Of a stretch of DNA of 64,000 nucleotides, positions 7,672-17,051 are shown piece by piece (the first letter of the stretch is position 1; each line of letters opens with the position of its first letter). Origin of the DNA: JAPSGB01 sp963775185. Its GTDB lineage: Bacteria; Myxococcota_A; Polyangia; Polyangiales; Polyangiaceae. Both the position numbers and the translations under genes were made by a program. The stretch lies in assembly GCA_963775185.1 (NCBI GenBank), contig CAVZIE010000042.1:1-64000 (forward strand), in the 5' to 3' direction. The notes beneath the pieces are model-generated. The model was given only the letters and a program-made list of their open reading frames with translations. It did not search any database and was not told the DNA's origin.

Positions 7672-9933
7672 ATGCGAGTGATCGATGCGTTGCTTGGAGT
7701 GGTGATCGCGGTCGCGGCGGTCTCCGGCGCGTGCAGCGGCGGCGGGAGCGGAGTTGCTGGCGGCGGCGGACACAGCCAGGGCGGCGCAGACGGCGGCGGC
7801 GCGGCCGGCGCGGCGGCGAGTAGCGGTTCGGCCGGCAGCGGCGGTTCGGGCTTCGACGCCGGCGGCGACGCCAGCACGACCCTGGTCATCGATCCGCAAG
7901 CGCCGACCGTCACAGTGCAGACCGGGCAGCCGCTGCCGACGGTCGCATTCCAGGTCAAGGCGAACGGCGCGCCGGTGAGCGCGAAGTGGCTGATCGATCG
8001 CGCCGAGATCGGCGCCATCGACAACACGGGTCTGTTCACGCCGACCGGCAAGGTCGCCGGACAAGCCACGATCGAGGCGACGGTGGGCGCGCAGACGCTC
8101 TCGACCACCGTGACGGTGAAGCTCGAGCTCGTCGACAACGGCGCGGCGCAGACCGACGCCGGCCCCGGCGGCGGCGGCTACCTGGGCGTCGGCGGCGAGG
8201 GTCTCGGGCCGGCGCCGGATCCGTCCGTGCAAGCGACGCTGCAGTCGCCGCCGACGGCGGACCCCTCGATGACCTTCCTGTACCCGTACGACAAGACCGT
8301 GTGGCCGCTCGGCATGCTCGCGCCGCTGCTTCAGTGGACGCCGGGCAGCGGCGCCGTCGCCGACGGCGTGACCATCCACCTGACCGCGACGAACTTCGAC
8401 TACAAGGGCAGCTTCGGACGCCCCGCGCCGCTCGCCGCCGGCGCGCCGTTCGTGCGCCATCCGATCCCGCAGGACGCTTGGGACGCCGCGACGGAATCGG
8501 CGGCGGGCGGCAAGCTCACCGCGACGGTCGTGGTCGCTGCGGGCGGCGTCGCCTACGGGCCGATCAGCGAGACCTGGACCATCGCCAAGGGCCGGCTGAA
8601 AGGCACGGTGTACTACCAGTCCTACGGCACCAAGCTGGCGAAGAACTTCAGCGGCGCCATCGGCGGCGACGGCATGTTCGGCGGCGCGACGCTGGCGATC
8701 AAGCCGGGCGCCACCGACCCGGTGCTGGTCGCCGGCTCGAACGGCGGCGCAGCGCAGTGCCGCGTGTGCCACAGCGTGTCCGCCGACGGCACGCGCATGA
8801 TCGTGCAGCACGGCGACGACTACCAGGCGACGAGCAGCTACGACTTGAACAACGGCTACGCCGAGACCGCGTATCCCGGCGGCACCAACGGACAGCTCGG
8901 CTGGGCCGGCTTGTTCCGCGACGGCAGCATCGGCATCGGCAACGGCGCGCCGTTGCCCGGCGGTGCGAACACCGTCGACGCCGCGCTCTACGACATGACC
9001 ACCGGCGCCGTGATCCCGTCGACCGGACTCACGGGCGTGGTCACGCGCGCCGGCATGCCGGCGTTCTCGCCCGACGGCTCGCACGTCGCGTTCAACTTCT
9101 ACGCAGGGCCGGGCGACGGCACGAGCGGGGCCGGCGACGGGAAGAAGCTCGTGACGATGGACTTCGATCTCGCCACGCACACCTTCTCGAACCTGCACAC
9201 GCTGTACTCGGGCGCGGATCCGGGGGGCTGGCCCACGTTCCTGCCCGGCAGCGACGCCGTCGTGTTCCAGGTCGCGCCGCCCGGCGGCAGCGAGTTCTTC
9301 GCGACGCGCGACGGCAGCAAGGGCGAGCTGTGGTGGGCGGACCTCGCGACCGGCACCGCACACCCTCTCGACCGCGTGAACGGCAAGGACGGCGGCGTGC
9401 TCACCTTGCCGATCGGTCCCGGCAACCACGCCGACGACAGCCAGCTCGACTACGAACCGACCGTGAGCCCGATCCCGTCGGGCGGCTACGCGTGGGTCGT
9501 GTTCACGAGCCGACGCATGTACGGCAGCGTCGCCACTATCGATCCCTGGTGGAGCGACCCGCGCTTCCACGATCTCACGACCACACCGACGACCAAGAAG
9601 CTGTGGGTCGCGGCCATCGATCTCAGCGCGCCGCCCGGCACCGATCCCGGCCACCCGGCGTTCTACCTGCCGGGCCAGGAGCTGCTCGCCGGCAACTCGC
9701 GCGGCTTCTGGGTCGTCGATCCGTGCAAGCAGGACGGCAACGCATGCACGAGCGGCGACGAGTGCTGCGGCGGCTACTGCCAACAGGACCCGCAGACCGG
9801 CGCCCTCACCTGCGGCAGCAAGCAGAACAACTGCTCCAACGAGTTCGACAAGTGCACGACCGCCAGCGACTGCTGCGACGCGACGCTCAAGTGCATCAAC
9901 AACACCTGCTCCACGCCGGCTCCCCCCAAGTAG
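7672..9933 (+). CDS. TolB-like beta-propeller lipoprotein with CXXCH motif
   Basis: ATG 7672 gives a lipoprotein-type signal (MRVIDALLGVVIAV, Cys in SGACSG). The 753-residue protein has a Gly/Ala linker, an Ig-like segment (residues about 70-155, VTVQTGQPLPTVAF), and a propeller-like region with PAFSPDGSHVAFNF typical of TolB/PD40 repeats. In the middle it has CRVCHSVSADG, which matches the c-type heme motif CXXCH. The C-terminal 70 residues are Cys-rich (CCGGYC, CCDATLKC) and look like a disulfide-knotted tail. Heme attachment is possible but not shown, since only one CXXCH is present. It probably faces the periplasm or cell surface. A REP-like repeat follows the stop. Confidence 0.78.
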   Translation: MRVIDALLGVVIAVAAVSGACSGGGSGVAGGGGHSQGGADGGGAAGAAASSGSAGSGGSGFDAGGDASTTLVIDPQAPTVTVQTGQPLPTVAFQVKANGAPVSAKWLIDRAEIGAIDNTGLFTPTGKVAGQATIEATVGAQTLSTTVTVKLELVDNGAAQTDAGPGGGGYLGVGGEGLGPAPDPSVQATLQSPPTADPSMTFLYPYDKTVWPLGMLAPLLQWTPGSGAVADGVTIHLTATNFDYKGSFGRPAPLAAGAPFVRHPIPQDAWDAATESAAGGKLTATVVVAAGGVAYGPISETWTIAKGRLKGTVYYQSYGTKLAKNFSGAIGGDGMFGGATLAIKPGATDPVLVAGSNGGAAQCRVCHSVSADGTRMIVQHGDDYQATSSYDLNNGYAETAYPGGTNGQLGWAGLFRDGSIGIGNGAPLPGGANTVDAALYDMTTGAVIPSTGLTGVVTRAGMPAFSPDGSHVAFNFYAGPGDGTSGAGDGKKLVTMDFDLATHTFSNLHTLYSGADPGGWPTFLPGSDAVVFQVAPPGGSEFFATRDGSKGELWWADLATGTAHPLDRVNGKDGGVLTLPIGPGNHADDSQLDYEPTVSPIPSGGYAWVVFTSRRMYGSVATIDPWWSDPRFHDLTTTPTTKKLWVAAIDLSAPPGTDPGHPAFYLPGQELLAGNSRGFWVVDPCKQDGNACTSGDECCGGYCQQDPQTGALTCGSKQNNCSNEFDKCTTASDCCDATLKCINNTCSTPAPPK

Positions 9934-9939
9934 GAGGGA

Positions 9940-9961
9940 TTGCCGGTCCGGCGCGGAACCC
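9940..9961 (+). repeat. REP-like repeat, copy 3
   Basis: Full-length copy starting 7 nt after the stop of the TolB-like gene and ending about 50 nt before the next gene start. Confidence 0.9.
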
Positions 9962-10011
9962 CGCGCCGACACTGGATCGGCTGGCCGGATGTGTGGCAGC
10001 CTCGGCGAATC

Positions 10012-10416
10012 ATGGGATCGCGCGTCGTGTTCTCGTTCGTACTGGGCCTCGCGGTCGGCGCCTGCTCCGCCACCGGAGCGCCCGGCAGCGGCGGCTCCGG
10101 CGGCACTGCCGGCAGCGGCGCGTCGGGGGGCGCGAGCGGCACGGCGGGGGGCGCAGGCACGGCGGGAACGGCGGGCGGCGCGGGAGCATCCGGCTCCTCG
10201 GGAAGCTCCGGGGCCGGCGGCAGCTCCGGCTCCAGCGGCTTCGGCGGGACGTCCGGCGCGAGCGGAAGCGGCGGCTCGGGCGGCGTGTCGTGCGGGCCGA
10301 TCTGCGACAAGTGCGCGTGCGCCGGGCCGGACTGCGCGGCGTGCTGCGCGGCGAAGGGCCCGAACTACGTCGATCAGTGCGGTCCGAACAAGACCTGTGC
10401 ATGCTTCGGCAACTGA
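10012..10416 (+). CDS. Small Gly/Ser-rich Cys-tailed lipoprotein
   Basis: The 134-residue product begins with MGSRVVFSFVLGLAVGACS, a lipoprotein signal with the Cys at residue 18. A Gly/Ser/Ala linker of about 80 residues follows, then a compact tail with eight or more Cys (CGPICDKCACAGPDCAACC). This layout is common in Myxococcota, and the function is unknown. The stop TGA (10414-10416) is one base before the start of the acyl-CoA dehydrogenase gene, so the two may be cotranscribed although their functions look unrelated. Confidence 0.75.
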   Translation: MGSRVVFSFVLGLAVGACSATGAPGSGGSGGTAGSGASGGASGTAGGAGTAGTAGGAGASGSSGSSGAGGSSGSSGFGGTSGASGSGGSGGVSCGPICDKCACAGPDCAACCAAKGPNYVDQCGPNKTCACFGN

Positions 10417-10417
10417 C

Positions 10418-11623
10418 ATGGACTTCTCTGAATCCGAGCGCGTCGGCGCCGTCCGCGAGAGCGTTCGCGCCTTCATGAACAAGGAGATCTTTCCGCTCGA
10501 GCCCGAGCTCGCGCGGAGAGGCTTCGTGGAGATGATTCCGGCGCTGGATCAAGCGCGCGCGCGCGCCAAGCAGACCGGGCTCTGGGCGGCGCACATCCCG
10601 GAAGAGCACGGAGGCGCGGGCCTCTCGCTCACGGAGTTCGCGCACATGAGCGAGGAGCTCGGCAAGAGCCCCATCGGTCACTACGCGTTCAACTGCCAGG
10701 CGCCGGACGTCGGGAACATGGAGATCCTGATGGAGCACGCGACGCCGGAGCAGAAGCAGCGCTTCCTCGCGCCGCTGATCCGCGGCGAGATCCGCAGCTG
10801 CTTCACCATGACCGAGCCGGAGTTCGCCGGCTCGAACCCGGTGTGGCTGGGAACGACGGCGAAGAAGGACGGCGGCGACTGGGTGATCCGCGGGCACAAG
10901 TGGTTCTCGACCGGCGCGGACGGCGCGGCCTTCGCCATCTGCATGGCGGTGACGAACCCCGAGGCAGCGGAAATGCACAGCCGCGCGAGCATGATCATCG
11001 TGCCGACGGACACGCCCGGCTTCGAGCTGCTCGGCAACCTGTCGGTGATGGGCCACCGTGGCGGCGGCTGGGCGAGCCACGGCGAAGTGAGCTACCAGCA
11101 CGCGCGCGTGCCGCAGGAAAACCTCCTGGGCGGCGAGGGGCTGGGCTTCATGATCGCGCAGCAACGGCTGGGCCCCGGGCGCATCCACCACTGCATGCGC
11201 TGGATCGGCATCTGCGAGCGCGCCCTCGACATCCTGTGCCGGCACGCGGCCACGCGCGAGATCGCACCGGGCAAGCCGCTCGGGAGCAAGCAGATCGTCC
11301 AGCTGTGGATCGCCGAGAGCCGCGCCGAGATCCACGCGGCGCGCTTGATGGTGCTGCACGCGGCCTGGAAGATCGAGAACGAGGGCGCGTACGCCGCCCG
11401 CGAGGAGATCTCGCTGATCAAGTTCACGGTGGCGCGCACGCTCGGGCGCGTGCTCGACCGCGCCATCCAGGCGCTCGGCGGCCTGGGCATGACCGACGAC
11501 ACGCCCCTCGCCTTCTGGTTCGCGCACGAGCGCGCGGCGCGCATCTACGACGGCGCCGACGAGGTGCACATCGAGGTCGTGGCGCGACGCATCCTGCGCG
11601 GCTACGGGATCAAGATCCGGTAG
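10418..11623 (+). CDS. Acyl-CoA dehydrogenase
   Basis: The 401-residue protein is full length for the FAD-dependent acyl-CoA dehydrogenase family, closest in feel to the ACAD10/11-like branch. The N-terminal helical domain leads to the flavin-contacting FTMTEPEFAGSNP (about residues 128-140) and WVIRGHKWFSTGADGA. The C-terminal helical domain has the family signature QALGGLGMTDDTPLAFW near residue 345 and ends RRILRGYGIKIR. It would oxidise an acyl-CoA to the enoyl-CoA in the cytoplasm and pass electrons to ETF; the substrate is not predictable. It converges on the lipoprotein gene at 11631 with only 7 bp between stops. Confidence 0.92.
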   Translation: MDFSESERVGAVRESVRAFMNKEIFPLEPELARRGFVEMIPALDQARARAKQTGLWAAHIPEEHGGAGLSLTEFAHMSEELGKSPIGHYAFNCQAPDVGNMEILMEHATPEQKQRFLAPLIRGEIRSCFTMTEPEFAGSNPVWLGTTAKKDGGDWVIRGHKWFSTGADGAAFAICMAVTNPEAAEMHSRASMIIVPTDTPGFELLGNLSVMGHRGGGWASHGEVSYQHARVPQENLLGGEGLGFMIAQQRLGPGRIHHCMRWIGICERALDILCRHAATREIAPGKPLGSKQIVQLWIAESRAEIHAARLMVLHAAWKIENEGAYAAREEISLIKFTVARTLGRVLDRAIQALGGLGMTDDTPLAFWFAHERAARIYDGADEVHIEVVARRILRGYGIKIR

Positions 11624-11630
11624 CGCTCGC

Positions 11631-13367
11631 TCACCACCACGGCTCGCGGCAGCCCGCGGCCTCTGCCGTGCTCTCGGCGGTCTGGCGCCAGGCGTCCGGC
11701 AAGCTCGAGCTGGCGAGGCGCGCCTCTAGATACTCGCTCGCGGCGTCCTGGCGCGCCCGGTCGATCGCGCCGGCCAGCGCGGTCTCGCGCGCTTCATCGC
11801 ACTTCGCCGTTCCGAAAGCGCACGCGACGAGCTCTTGGCTCGATTGCTGGTACGTCTTCTCGGCCGTCGCGCAGCGCGCGGCGTGGTCATCCGCGTTGCC
11901 CGAGAGCTTCTCGAGCGCCTTCTTCGACGGCTTGAGGTGCGCGAGGCGCTTCAACCGCGACGCCAGCGCGTCGCGATACGCCGCCATCGCGTGGGGCAGC
12001 ATGTCGTCGAGCGCGATGCTGCTCGCCAATGACGAGGCGCCCAGGCGCACGTGACCGTCGGCGCTCACGTCGGCCAGCACGTAGGCTTGCGAGCGGTACA
12101 GTACCGGAGCGGCCTTGTCCGGCGCGAGGTTGTCGTGGATCGCCTTCTTCTTCGCCTCCCCGATGGCGCGGAACAGCGGCGTCAGCTCGTCGTCGCGACC
12201 GCGGATCGCCTTGTCGAACACGCTCGAGTTGCGCACCGAGTCCGCGTTCGCCACGATCGCGACCGTCAGCAGCATGCTGGCGGCCTCGCGCCGCTTGGCG
12301 TCCCCGGCGATGCGCACCGCTTCGTCGACCGCCTTCGAGAACAGCGGCAACGCGGCCTCGTCGCGCGCCCTGAGCTCGCCCTTGACGACGAGCGACGGAA
12401 AGCGGACCAGGAACGACGCGTCGTCGGGGTGCGGCACGCGGCCGAGACGCACCACCGCGGTGCCGTCGTCGGACTTGAAGCGGCGCGCGATCACGACCTC
12501 GCCCTGGCACGCCTTGCGCGCGGCCAGATAGGACGTGATGTCCGCGGCGCGCTTGCCGCACACGTCGAGCACCGCGCCGCTGCCGTCGTCGAGCGGCAGC
12601 GGCGTGTGCTCGTCGAGCGCGTCGTCCGCGCTCACCGGCATCGGCTTCGGGGTCTGGCCGGCGCCGCTGCGGATCGCGAGCTCCACCATGGCGGCGGCGA
12701 GCGTCGGCAACTTGCCGCCCGTCAGGCAGCGCTGACGATACGTGTCGATCGTGGGCAGTTTGTCCTCGCACGCGAACTTCTGCTCGCACGCCGCGGCCTT
12801 CGTCATGTTCCCGATCAGCTCGTCGCAGCCGCGGGCGTCGATGTCGAACTGCCGGCCTTCCTTGCGCCGTACCGCGGTCTTCAAGATGCGCAACACCAGC
12901 GGCGTGCTCGAGCCGGAGCAGCGCGTCGCCCACGCCTGGACGTACGCGCCGCAATCGTCCCTGGAGCCGCAGCCGTTGCGGACGATGTCCTCGATGTCCG
13001 TCTGGCACGGCGTCGCCGCCTCGCCCGCCTTCGTTTCGAGATCCTGCTCACGCTTCTGGACGTCCGATACGAGCCCGGGTGACAGCCGCTTGCACACCCT
13101 GAGCCAGTCCTTCGCCAGTGCGGCTCCGTGCCCGCAGAGCGCGCCCTTGCAAGCGTCCTCCTTGTGGAGCAACGCGGCGACGGCGCTGCACTCCTTCTTG
13201 CGTCCGCCGTGGACGTCGTCGGTCGCGTACAGCCATTCCGAGCTCTGCGGATCGGGATCGACTGGCGCCGCGACAATCGGCGTCTTGGGAGGCGGCGGAT
13301 CGGAAGCGCCGCACGCCACGCCGGTAGCGGCGAGCGGCAACAGGACGAGCCAAGCAGGCGAACGCAT
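11631..13367 (-). CDS. Large lipoprotein with paired Cys, unknown function
   Basis: ATG 13367 (a GTG one codon upstream is also possible) gives MRSPAWLVLLPLAATGVACGAS with lipobox GVAC. The mature part of about 555 residues is helical, with regularly spaced Cys pairs in the first half (for example CSAVAALL...CKGALCG, CGSRDDCG). A middle segment contains VRLGRVPHPDD, and a helical tail follows. I do not recognise a named domain. It is probably a periplasmic or outer-membrane lipoprotein. It is monocistronic by spacing: 65 bp separate it from the next minus-strand gene upstream, and it is convergent with the dehydrogenase. Confidence 0.75.
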   Translation of the reverse strand: MRSPAWLVLLPLAATGVACGASDPPPPKTPIVAAPVDPDPQSSEWLYATDDVHGGRKKECSAVAALLHKEDACKGALCGHGAALAKDWLRVCKRLSPGLVSDVQKREQDLETKAGEAATPCQTDIEDIVRNGCGSRDDCGAYVQAWATRCSGSSTPLVLRILKTAVRRKEGRQFDIDARGCDELIGNMTKAAACEQKFACEDKLPTIDTYRQRCLTGGKLPTLAAAMVELAIRSGAGQTPKPMPVSADDALDEHTPLPLDDGSGAVLDVCGKRAADITSYLAARKACQGEVVIARRFKSDDGTAVVRLGRVPHPDDASFLVRFPSLVVKGELRARDEAALPLFSKAVDEAVRIAGDAKRREAASMLLTVAIVANADSVRNSSVFDKAIRGRDDELTPLFRAIGEAKKKAIHDNLAPDKAAPVLYRSQAYVLADVSADGHVRLGASSLASSIALDDMLPHAMAAYRDALASRLKRLAHLKPSKKALEKLSGNADDHAARCATAEKTYQQSSQELVACAFGTAKCDEARETALAGAIDRARQDAASEYLEARLASSSLPDAWRQTAESTAEAAGCREPWW

Positions 13368-13432
13368 CACGTAACCCCCACGAAAGGATGAACGCTCGCC
13401 TATTTATCCCGACAGGCGCCAAACGCAAGCGC

Positions 13433-14608
13433 TCAGCAGCCCGGTTTGCACTCGCAGCAGGTCATGTCGCAATCCTCGGGGATCGCGCCGCTACCGCCCG
13501 AGGGGTCATAGTCCTCGAAGTCGCAGTCGAAGCCGACCTGGCCGTTGCACGAGGCGGGCAGCTGGCTGCAGGAGAAGCCGCTGCAATACGCCGATCCGCT
13601 GCACGCCGCGCTGGCGCAGCACTGGTGCGTGCCGCAATCGCCCGCCGTACACGGACAGCACTCGACGTCCGGCGCCTTGCCGGTGCCGAAGTTGGTCTTC
13701 TGGGTCTTCCCGAACGTCCCGCCCGGACACAGCGCAGCGTCGCCGGTTCCACTTGGACACGAGCACCCCGGGTCGGGATTCGAGCACTGGCCCCAACACT
13801 GCGGGCTGATCAAGCAGACGAAATCGTTGCACCCCTTGAAGCCGTTGCAGTTGTGGTCGAGCGTGTCCGTGCAGACCTCGGTCGTGGGCTTGGTCTCGCC
13901 GGTGCACGTCGCCGGCCAGTTGCCACCCGTGCAGGTCTGGACCCCGGCCTTGCACAAGCCGACGTTTACCGTGCCCGCTGGCCCGTCGTAGCAAGGCCGG
14001 GTCTGGCCGTCGGTGCACGTGCCGCCGCAGCCCTTGTACTGCGCGCAGCCCGGATCCTGGCAGTCGGTCAGCCCGTTGCAGTCCTCGTCGGCACCGCTGG
14101 CGCAGTCCTCGGCCACCGGCACGGTGGCGCCGGTGCACGCTCCGTACTTCAGGAACTCGCCGGTACCTTCGCAGGCCTGCGTGCCGTCCTTGCACAGACC
14201 GATGTTGCGCGTGTCCGGATTGACGTCACCCGGGTAGCACGGATGCGTGTCCCCGGCCTTGCACGCGCACCCGACCCAGTCCGGAGACGCGGCGTCGCAC
14301 TGCGCCGGAACGCCGCCACCGCTGCCCCCGGCGCCGCTTCCGCCGGCGCCGCTACCACCGGTGCCACCGGAGACGCCCGCGCCGCCCCCCGTGCCCGCGC
14401 CCGCGCCACCGCCGCTTGCTCCGCCCGCGCCGCCGCTCGCGCCCGCCGCGCCGCCGGTCGCGCTCGCGTCGCCTCCGCCCGTCGCCGCCGATCCGCCGCC
14501 GCTTCCTCCGGCGTTCTGGTGAGGCGACGTGGTCCCCGTCGCGGCCGAACAGGCGACCGCACCCGCGACTGCCGACACAAGCACGAGCAGCGATTTCAAG
14601 CCACGCAT
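13433..14608 (-). CDS. Cys-rich lipoprotein with MopE-like repeats
   Basis: ATG 14608 gives MRGLKSLLVLVSAVAGAVACS, a lipoprotein signal with lipobox AVAC. A Gly/Ala/Ser linker of about 75 residues follows, then about 290 residues rich in Cys. Repeats of the type NIGLCKDGTQACEG and DEDCNGLTDCQDPGC resemble the MopE-like putative metal-binding repeats of Myxococcota surface proteins; three such units are visible. The C-terminus has CCPCTAGDCGTHQCC and ends CDMTCCECKPGC. It probably lies on the cell surface. Ligand and role are unknown. Confidence 0.8.
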   Translation of the reverse strand: MRGLKSLLVLVSAVAGAVACSAATGTTSPHQNAGGSGGGSAATGGGDASATGGAAGASGGAGGASGGGAGAGTGGGAGVSGGTGGSGAGGSGAGGSGGGVPAQCDAASPDWVGCACKAGDTHPCYPGDVNPDTRNIGLCKDGTQACEGTGEFLKYGACTGATVPVAEDCASGADEDCNGLTDCQDPGCAQYKGCGGTCTDGQTRPCYDGPAGTVNVGLCKAGVQTCTGGNWPATCTGETKPTTEVCTDTLDHNCNGFKGCNDFVCLISPQCWGQCSNPDPGCSCPSGTGDAALCPGGTFGKTQKTNFGTGKAPDVECCPCTAGDCGTHQCCASAACSGSAYCSGFSCSQLPASCNGQVGFDCDFEDYDPSGGSGAIPEDCDMTCCECKPGC

Positions 14609-14688
14609 GGCTGAAGCGTCGCTTCTCGGCGAGATCAGGTCAAGCGCCACGGCGCCTGCAACTCGCACACGACGCGGTGCGTAGCTGG

Positions 14689-16596
14689 CTAGTGGACCCG
14701 CTCGCTGACCAGCGCGCGCAGCTCCATGACGTCGAAGGGCTTGTCGATGCAGCGATTCGATACCGACGCGAGGAACTCGCGCGCGCTGGGCGTGAACGCG
14801 CCGCCGGTCAAGAACACCATCCGACCGGCTTGCTCGGGGGCAGCCTCCAGCAGGTGCGCGTGCAGCTCCATGCCGGACATCTGGGGCATCATCAAGTCGC
14901 ACAAGATCACGTCGAAACGCTCGCCGGCGGCGAGCCGGTCGAGCGCGACGCGCGGATCGGAGACGGTCTCCACGTCGTGATCGCCGCGCAGGCTGCGCCG
15001 GATGGCGGACGTCACCATGCGGTCGTCGTCCACGACGAGCACGCGTCCGCGACGGATACTCGCCGGCGCAGGACGCGAGGACCGCGCGGGCGACGTCGAT
15101 TGGTTGGGCGAGGGCGGCAGATAGACCTTGAACGCACTGCCCTCGCCAGGCCGGCTCTCGACCATGATGCGGCCGCCGAGCGCCACCACGATGCGGTGAC
15201 AGATCGGCAGCCCGAGCCCCGTCCCGATGCCAAACGGCTTGGTCGTGAAGAACGGCGTGAACACGCGACCGATGTCCGCGGGCTCGATCCCAGAACCCGT
15301 GTCATGCACTTCGATCACGACGTCGCCGTCGGGCGACACGGCCGTCACAACGCGGATCGAGTTGTCTTGGGCGTGACCCTCGCCAATCGCCTGCGCGGCG
15401 TTGACCAGCAAGTTCAAGAACACCTGCCCCAAGCGCGACTCGTTCGCCTCCACGAGCGGCACCGGGGCAAGCTCCTTGATCAGCGTGGCACGGTGCCGGA
15501 TCTCGTTCCCTGCCATGCGAAGCGAGGATTCGAGCACGACCCGGACGTCGATCGGACCGCTCGCCTCGCGCTCGCGGGCGAACAGCCTCAAGTCCTTGAC
15601 GATGTCGCGGATTCGCGCCGCGGCGGCGCGGGCGTCCGCGAGCTCGACGATGACCTCTTCGAGCTGCTCCGGCTGGTTCAGCGATACCGCCGCGGCGCGC
15701 GCGTCCTGGAGCGCCACCTCGACGTTGGCGATCAACGCCGCCAGCGGGCTGTTGATCTCGTGTCCGACGCCTGCAGCGAGCACGCCGACCGACGCCATGC
15801 GATCGGCCGTCGCGAGCTGCGCCTGCACGCGCTTGACCTCCGTGATGTCCCGGCTCACGCCGACGGCACCGGTCACGGCGCCCGAGCGATCACGCCGCGG
15901 CGACAGCGAGGTCTGGAAGTACCGGAAGCGGCCGGGCGTCGCGTCGGTCCATTCGTAGGACGTGGTTTCGCCGGCGAGCGCGCGCTCCACCGCCGCCTCG
16001 TGCAGCATGACCTCGCGGTGACCTTGGACTTCCCGCGCCATCTTTCCCAGCAGGTAGTCAGGGGTGATGCCCTCGCGCTCGACCCACTTGCCGTACACGC
16101 CGTCGTAGCGCTGGTCGCAATCGACGGTGAACACGACGTCCTCGATGGATTCCACGAGCGAGCGGAAGCGCTCCTCGGATTGCCGCAGCGCTTCCTCCGC
16201 CGCGCGACGCTGGCGCCGCGTATCGGCGTCCCTGAGCTCGCGCTCGACCGCGGGCCACAGTCGCGCCAGGCGCCCCTTGACCAGGAAGTCGTTCGCGCCC
16301 GCCTTGAGCGCGTCCACCGCCGTCTCTTCACCGATGGTGCCGGAGATGATGATGAACGGAATGTCGATGCCGCTCGCCTGCAGCGTTTCCAGAGCCCGTG
16401 GGCCGCTGAAGGTCGGCATCGCATAGTCGGACAGGACGACGTCCCACGAGCTGTTCGCGAGCGCTTCACGCATCGCGTCGGCGGTGTCGACGCGCGTGTA
16501 CTCGATCTGGTACTCGCCTTGCCGGAGCACCCGGAGCAGGAGCTCGGCGTCGTCGGGGGAATCTTCCACCACGAGGACGCGCAAGGACTTCTTCAT
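14689..16596 (-). CDS. REC-PAS-HK-REC hybrid signalling protein
   Basis: The 635-residue protein starts at ATG 16596 behind a good AAGGAGG. It has a receiver (VVEDSPDDAE, phospho-Asp in VVLSDYAMP), a PAS domain (about 150-260), HisKA with GVGHEINSPLAALI, HATPase with LLVNAAQAIGEG, HDTGSGIEP and GTGLGLPIC, and a second receiver (VVDDDRMV, Asp in ILCDLMMPQMSG). All phosphorylation and ATP-binding motifs are intact. It is the last gene of the chemosensory operon, after a 23-bp gap from the response regulator. A close paralogue of the same architecture is encoded at 33009-34889. It may be a downstream phosphorelay branch of this pathway. Confidence 0.9.
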   Translation of the reverse strand: MKKSLRVLVVEDSPDDAELLLRVLRQGEYQIEYTRVDTADAMREALANSSWDVVLSDYAMPTFSGPRALETLQASGIDIPFIIISGTIGEETAVDALKAGANDFLVKGRLARLWPAVERELRDADTRRQRRAAEEALRQSEERFRSLVESIEDVVFTVDCDQRYDGVYGKWVEREGITPDYLLGKMAREVQGHREVMLHEAAVERALAGETTSYEWTDATPGRFRYFQTSLSPRRDRSGAVTGAVGVSRDITEVKRVQAQLATADRMASVGVLAAGVGHEINSPLAALIANVEVALQDARAAAVSLNQPEQLEEVIVELADARAAAARIRDIVKDLRLFAREREASGPIDVRVVLESSLRMAGNEIRHRATLIKELAPVPLVEANESRLGQVFLNLLVNAAQAIGEGHAQDNSIRVVTAVSPDGDVVIEVHDTGSGIEPADIGRVFTPFFTTKPFGIGTGLGLPICHRIVVALGGRIMVESRPGEGSAFKVYLPPSPNQSTSPARSSRPAPASIRRGRVLVVDDDRMVTSAIRRSLRGDHDVETVSDPRVALDRLAAGERFDVILCDLMMPQMSGMELHAHLLEAAPEQAGRMVFLTGGAFTPSAREFLASVSNRCIDKPFDVMELRALVSERVH

Positions 16597-16619
16597 GGGC
16601 GGAACCTCCTTGCCATGAT

Positions 16620-17051
16620 TCACTCCTTCGGCGGCGGCTCGTTGAGCGCGAGCCAATAGATCCCGAGCTGACGCGTCGCCTCGACGAACTCGGAGAAGTC
16701 GACCGGCTTGCGCACGAAGCTATTGGCACCCAGATCGTAGCTGGTAAGGATGTCGCGTTGCTCGTTGCTGGAAGTCAGCACCACGACCGGGATGCGACGG
16801 GTGCGCGGGTCGGCGCGTATCCGCCGAAGTACCTCGAGGCCTTCAAGCTTCGGCAAATTCAGGTCCAGCAGCACGATCTCCGGCCGCAGCGCCTCGACCC
16901 CGTCGGCGCCGAACAGGCGACCGAGCGCTTCTTCGCCGTCGCGCGCCACGACGATCTCGTTGGCGAGCTGGTGCCGCTTGAACGCACGCAACGTCAGCTC
17001 GACATCATCCGGGTTGTCCTCGACAAGGAGGATGATTCGGTTCCTGGTCAT
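16620..17051 (-). CDS. Single-domain response regulator (Rcp1-like)
   Basis: The 143-residue product is a receiver without an output domain. It has the acidic pocket LLVEDNPDD, phospho-Asp in IVLLDLNLPKLEG, the conserved Thr in VVLTSS and the Lys in FVRKPVD. The insert LTLRAFKRHQLANEI is typical of Rcp1/phytochrome-type receivers. Its ATG overlaps the stop of the preceding triple-REC kinase gene by 4 bp (17048-17051), so the pair is translationally coupled, and the kinase may be its phosphodonor. Confidence 0.9.
   Translation of the reverse strand: MTRNRIILLVEDNPDDVELTLRAFKRHQLANEIVVARDGEEALGRLFGADGVEALRPEIVLLDLNLPKLEGLEVLRRIRADPRTRRIPVVVLTSSNEQRDILTSYDLGANSFVRKPVDFSEFVEATRQLGIYWLALNEPPPKE

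Noticed and set aside
6784..10482. 1232-codon minus-strand open frame
   Set aside because: Arg-rich and antisense to the TolB-like lipoprotein and dehydrogenase start; no motif, typical GC shadow.
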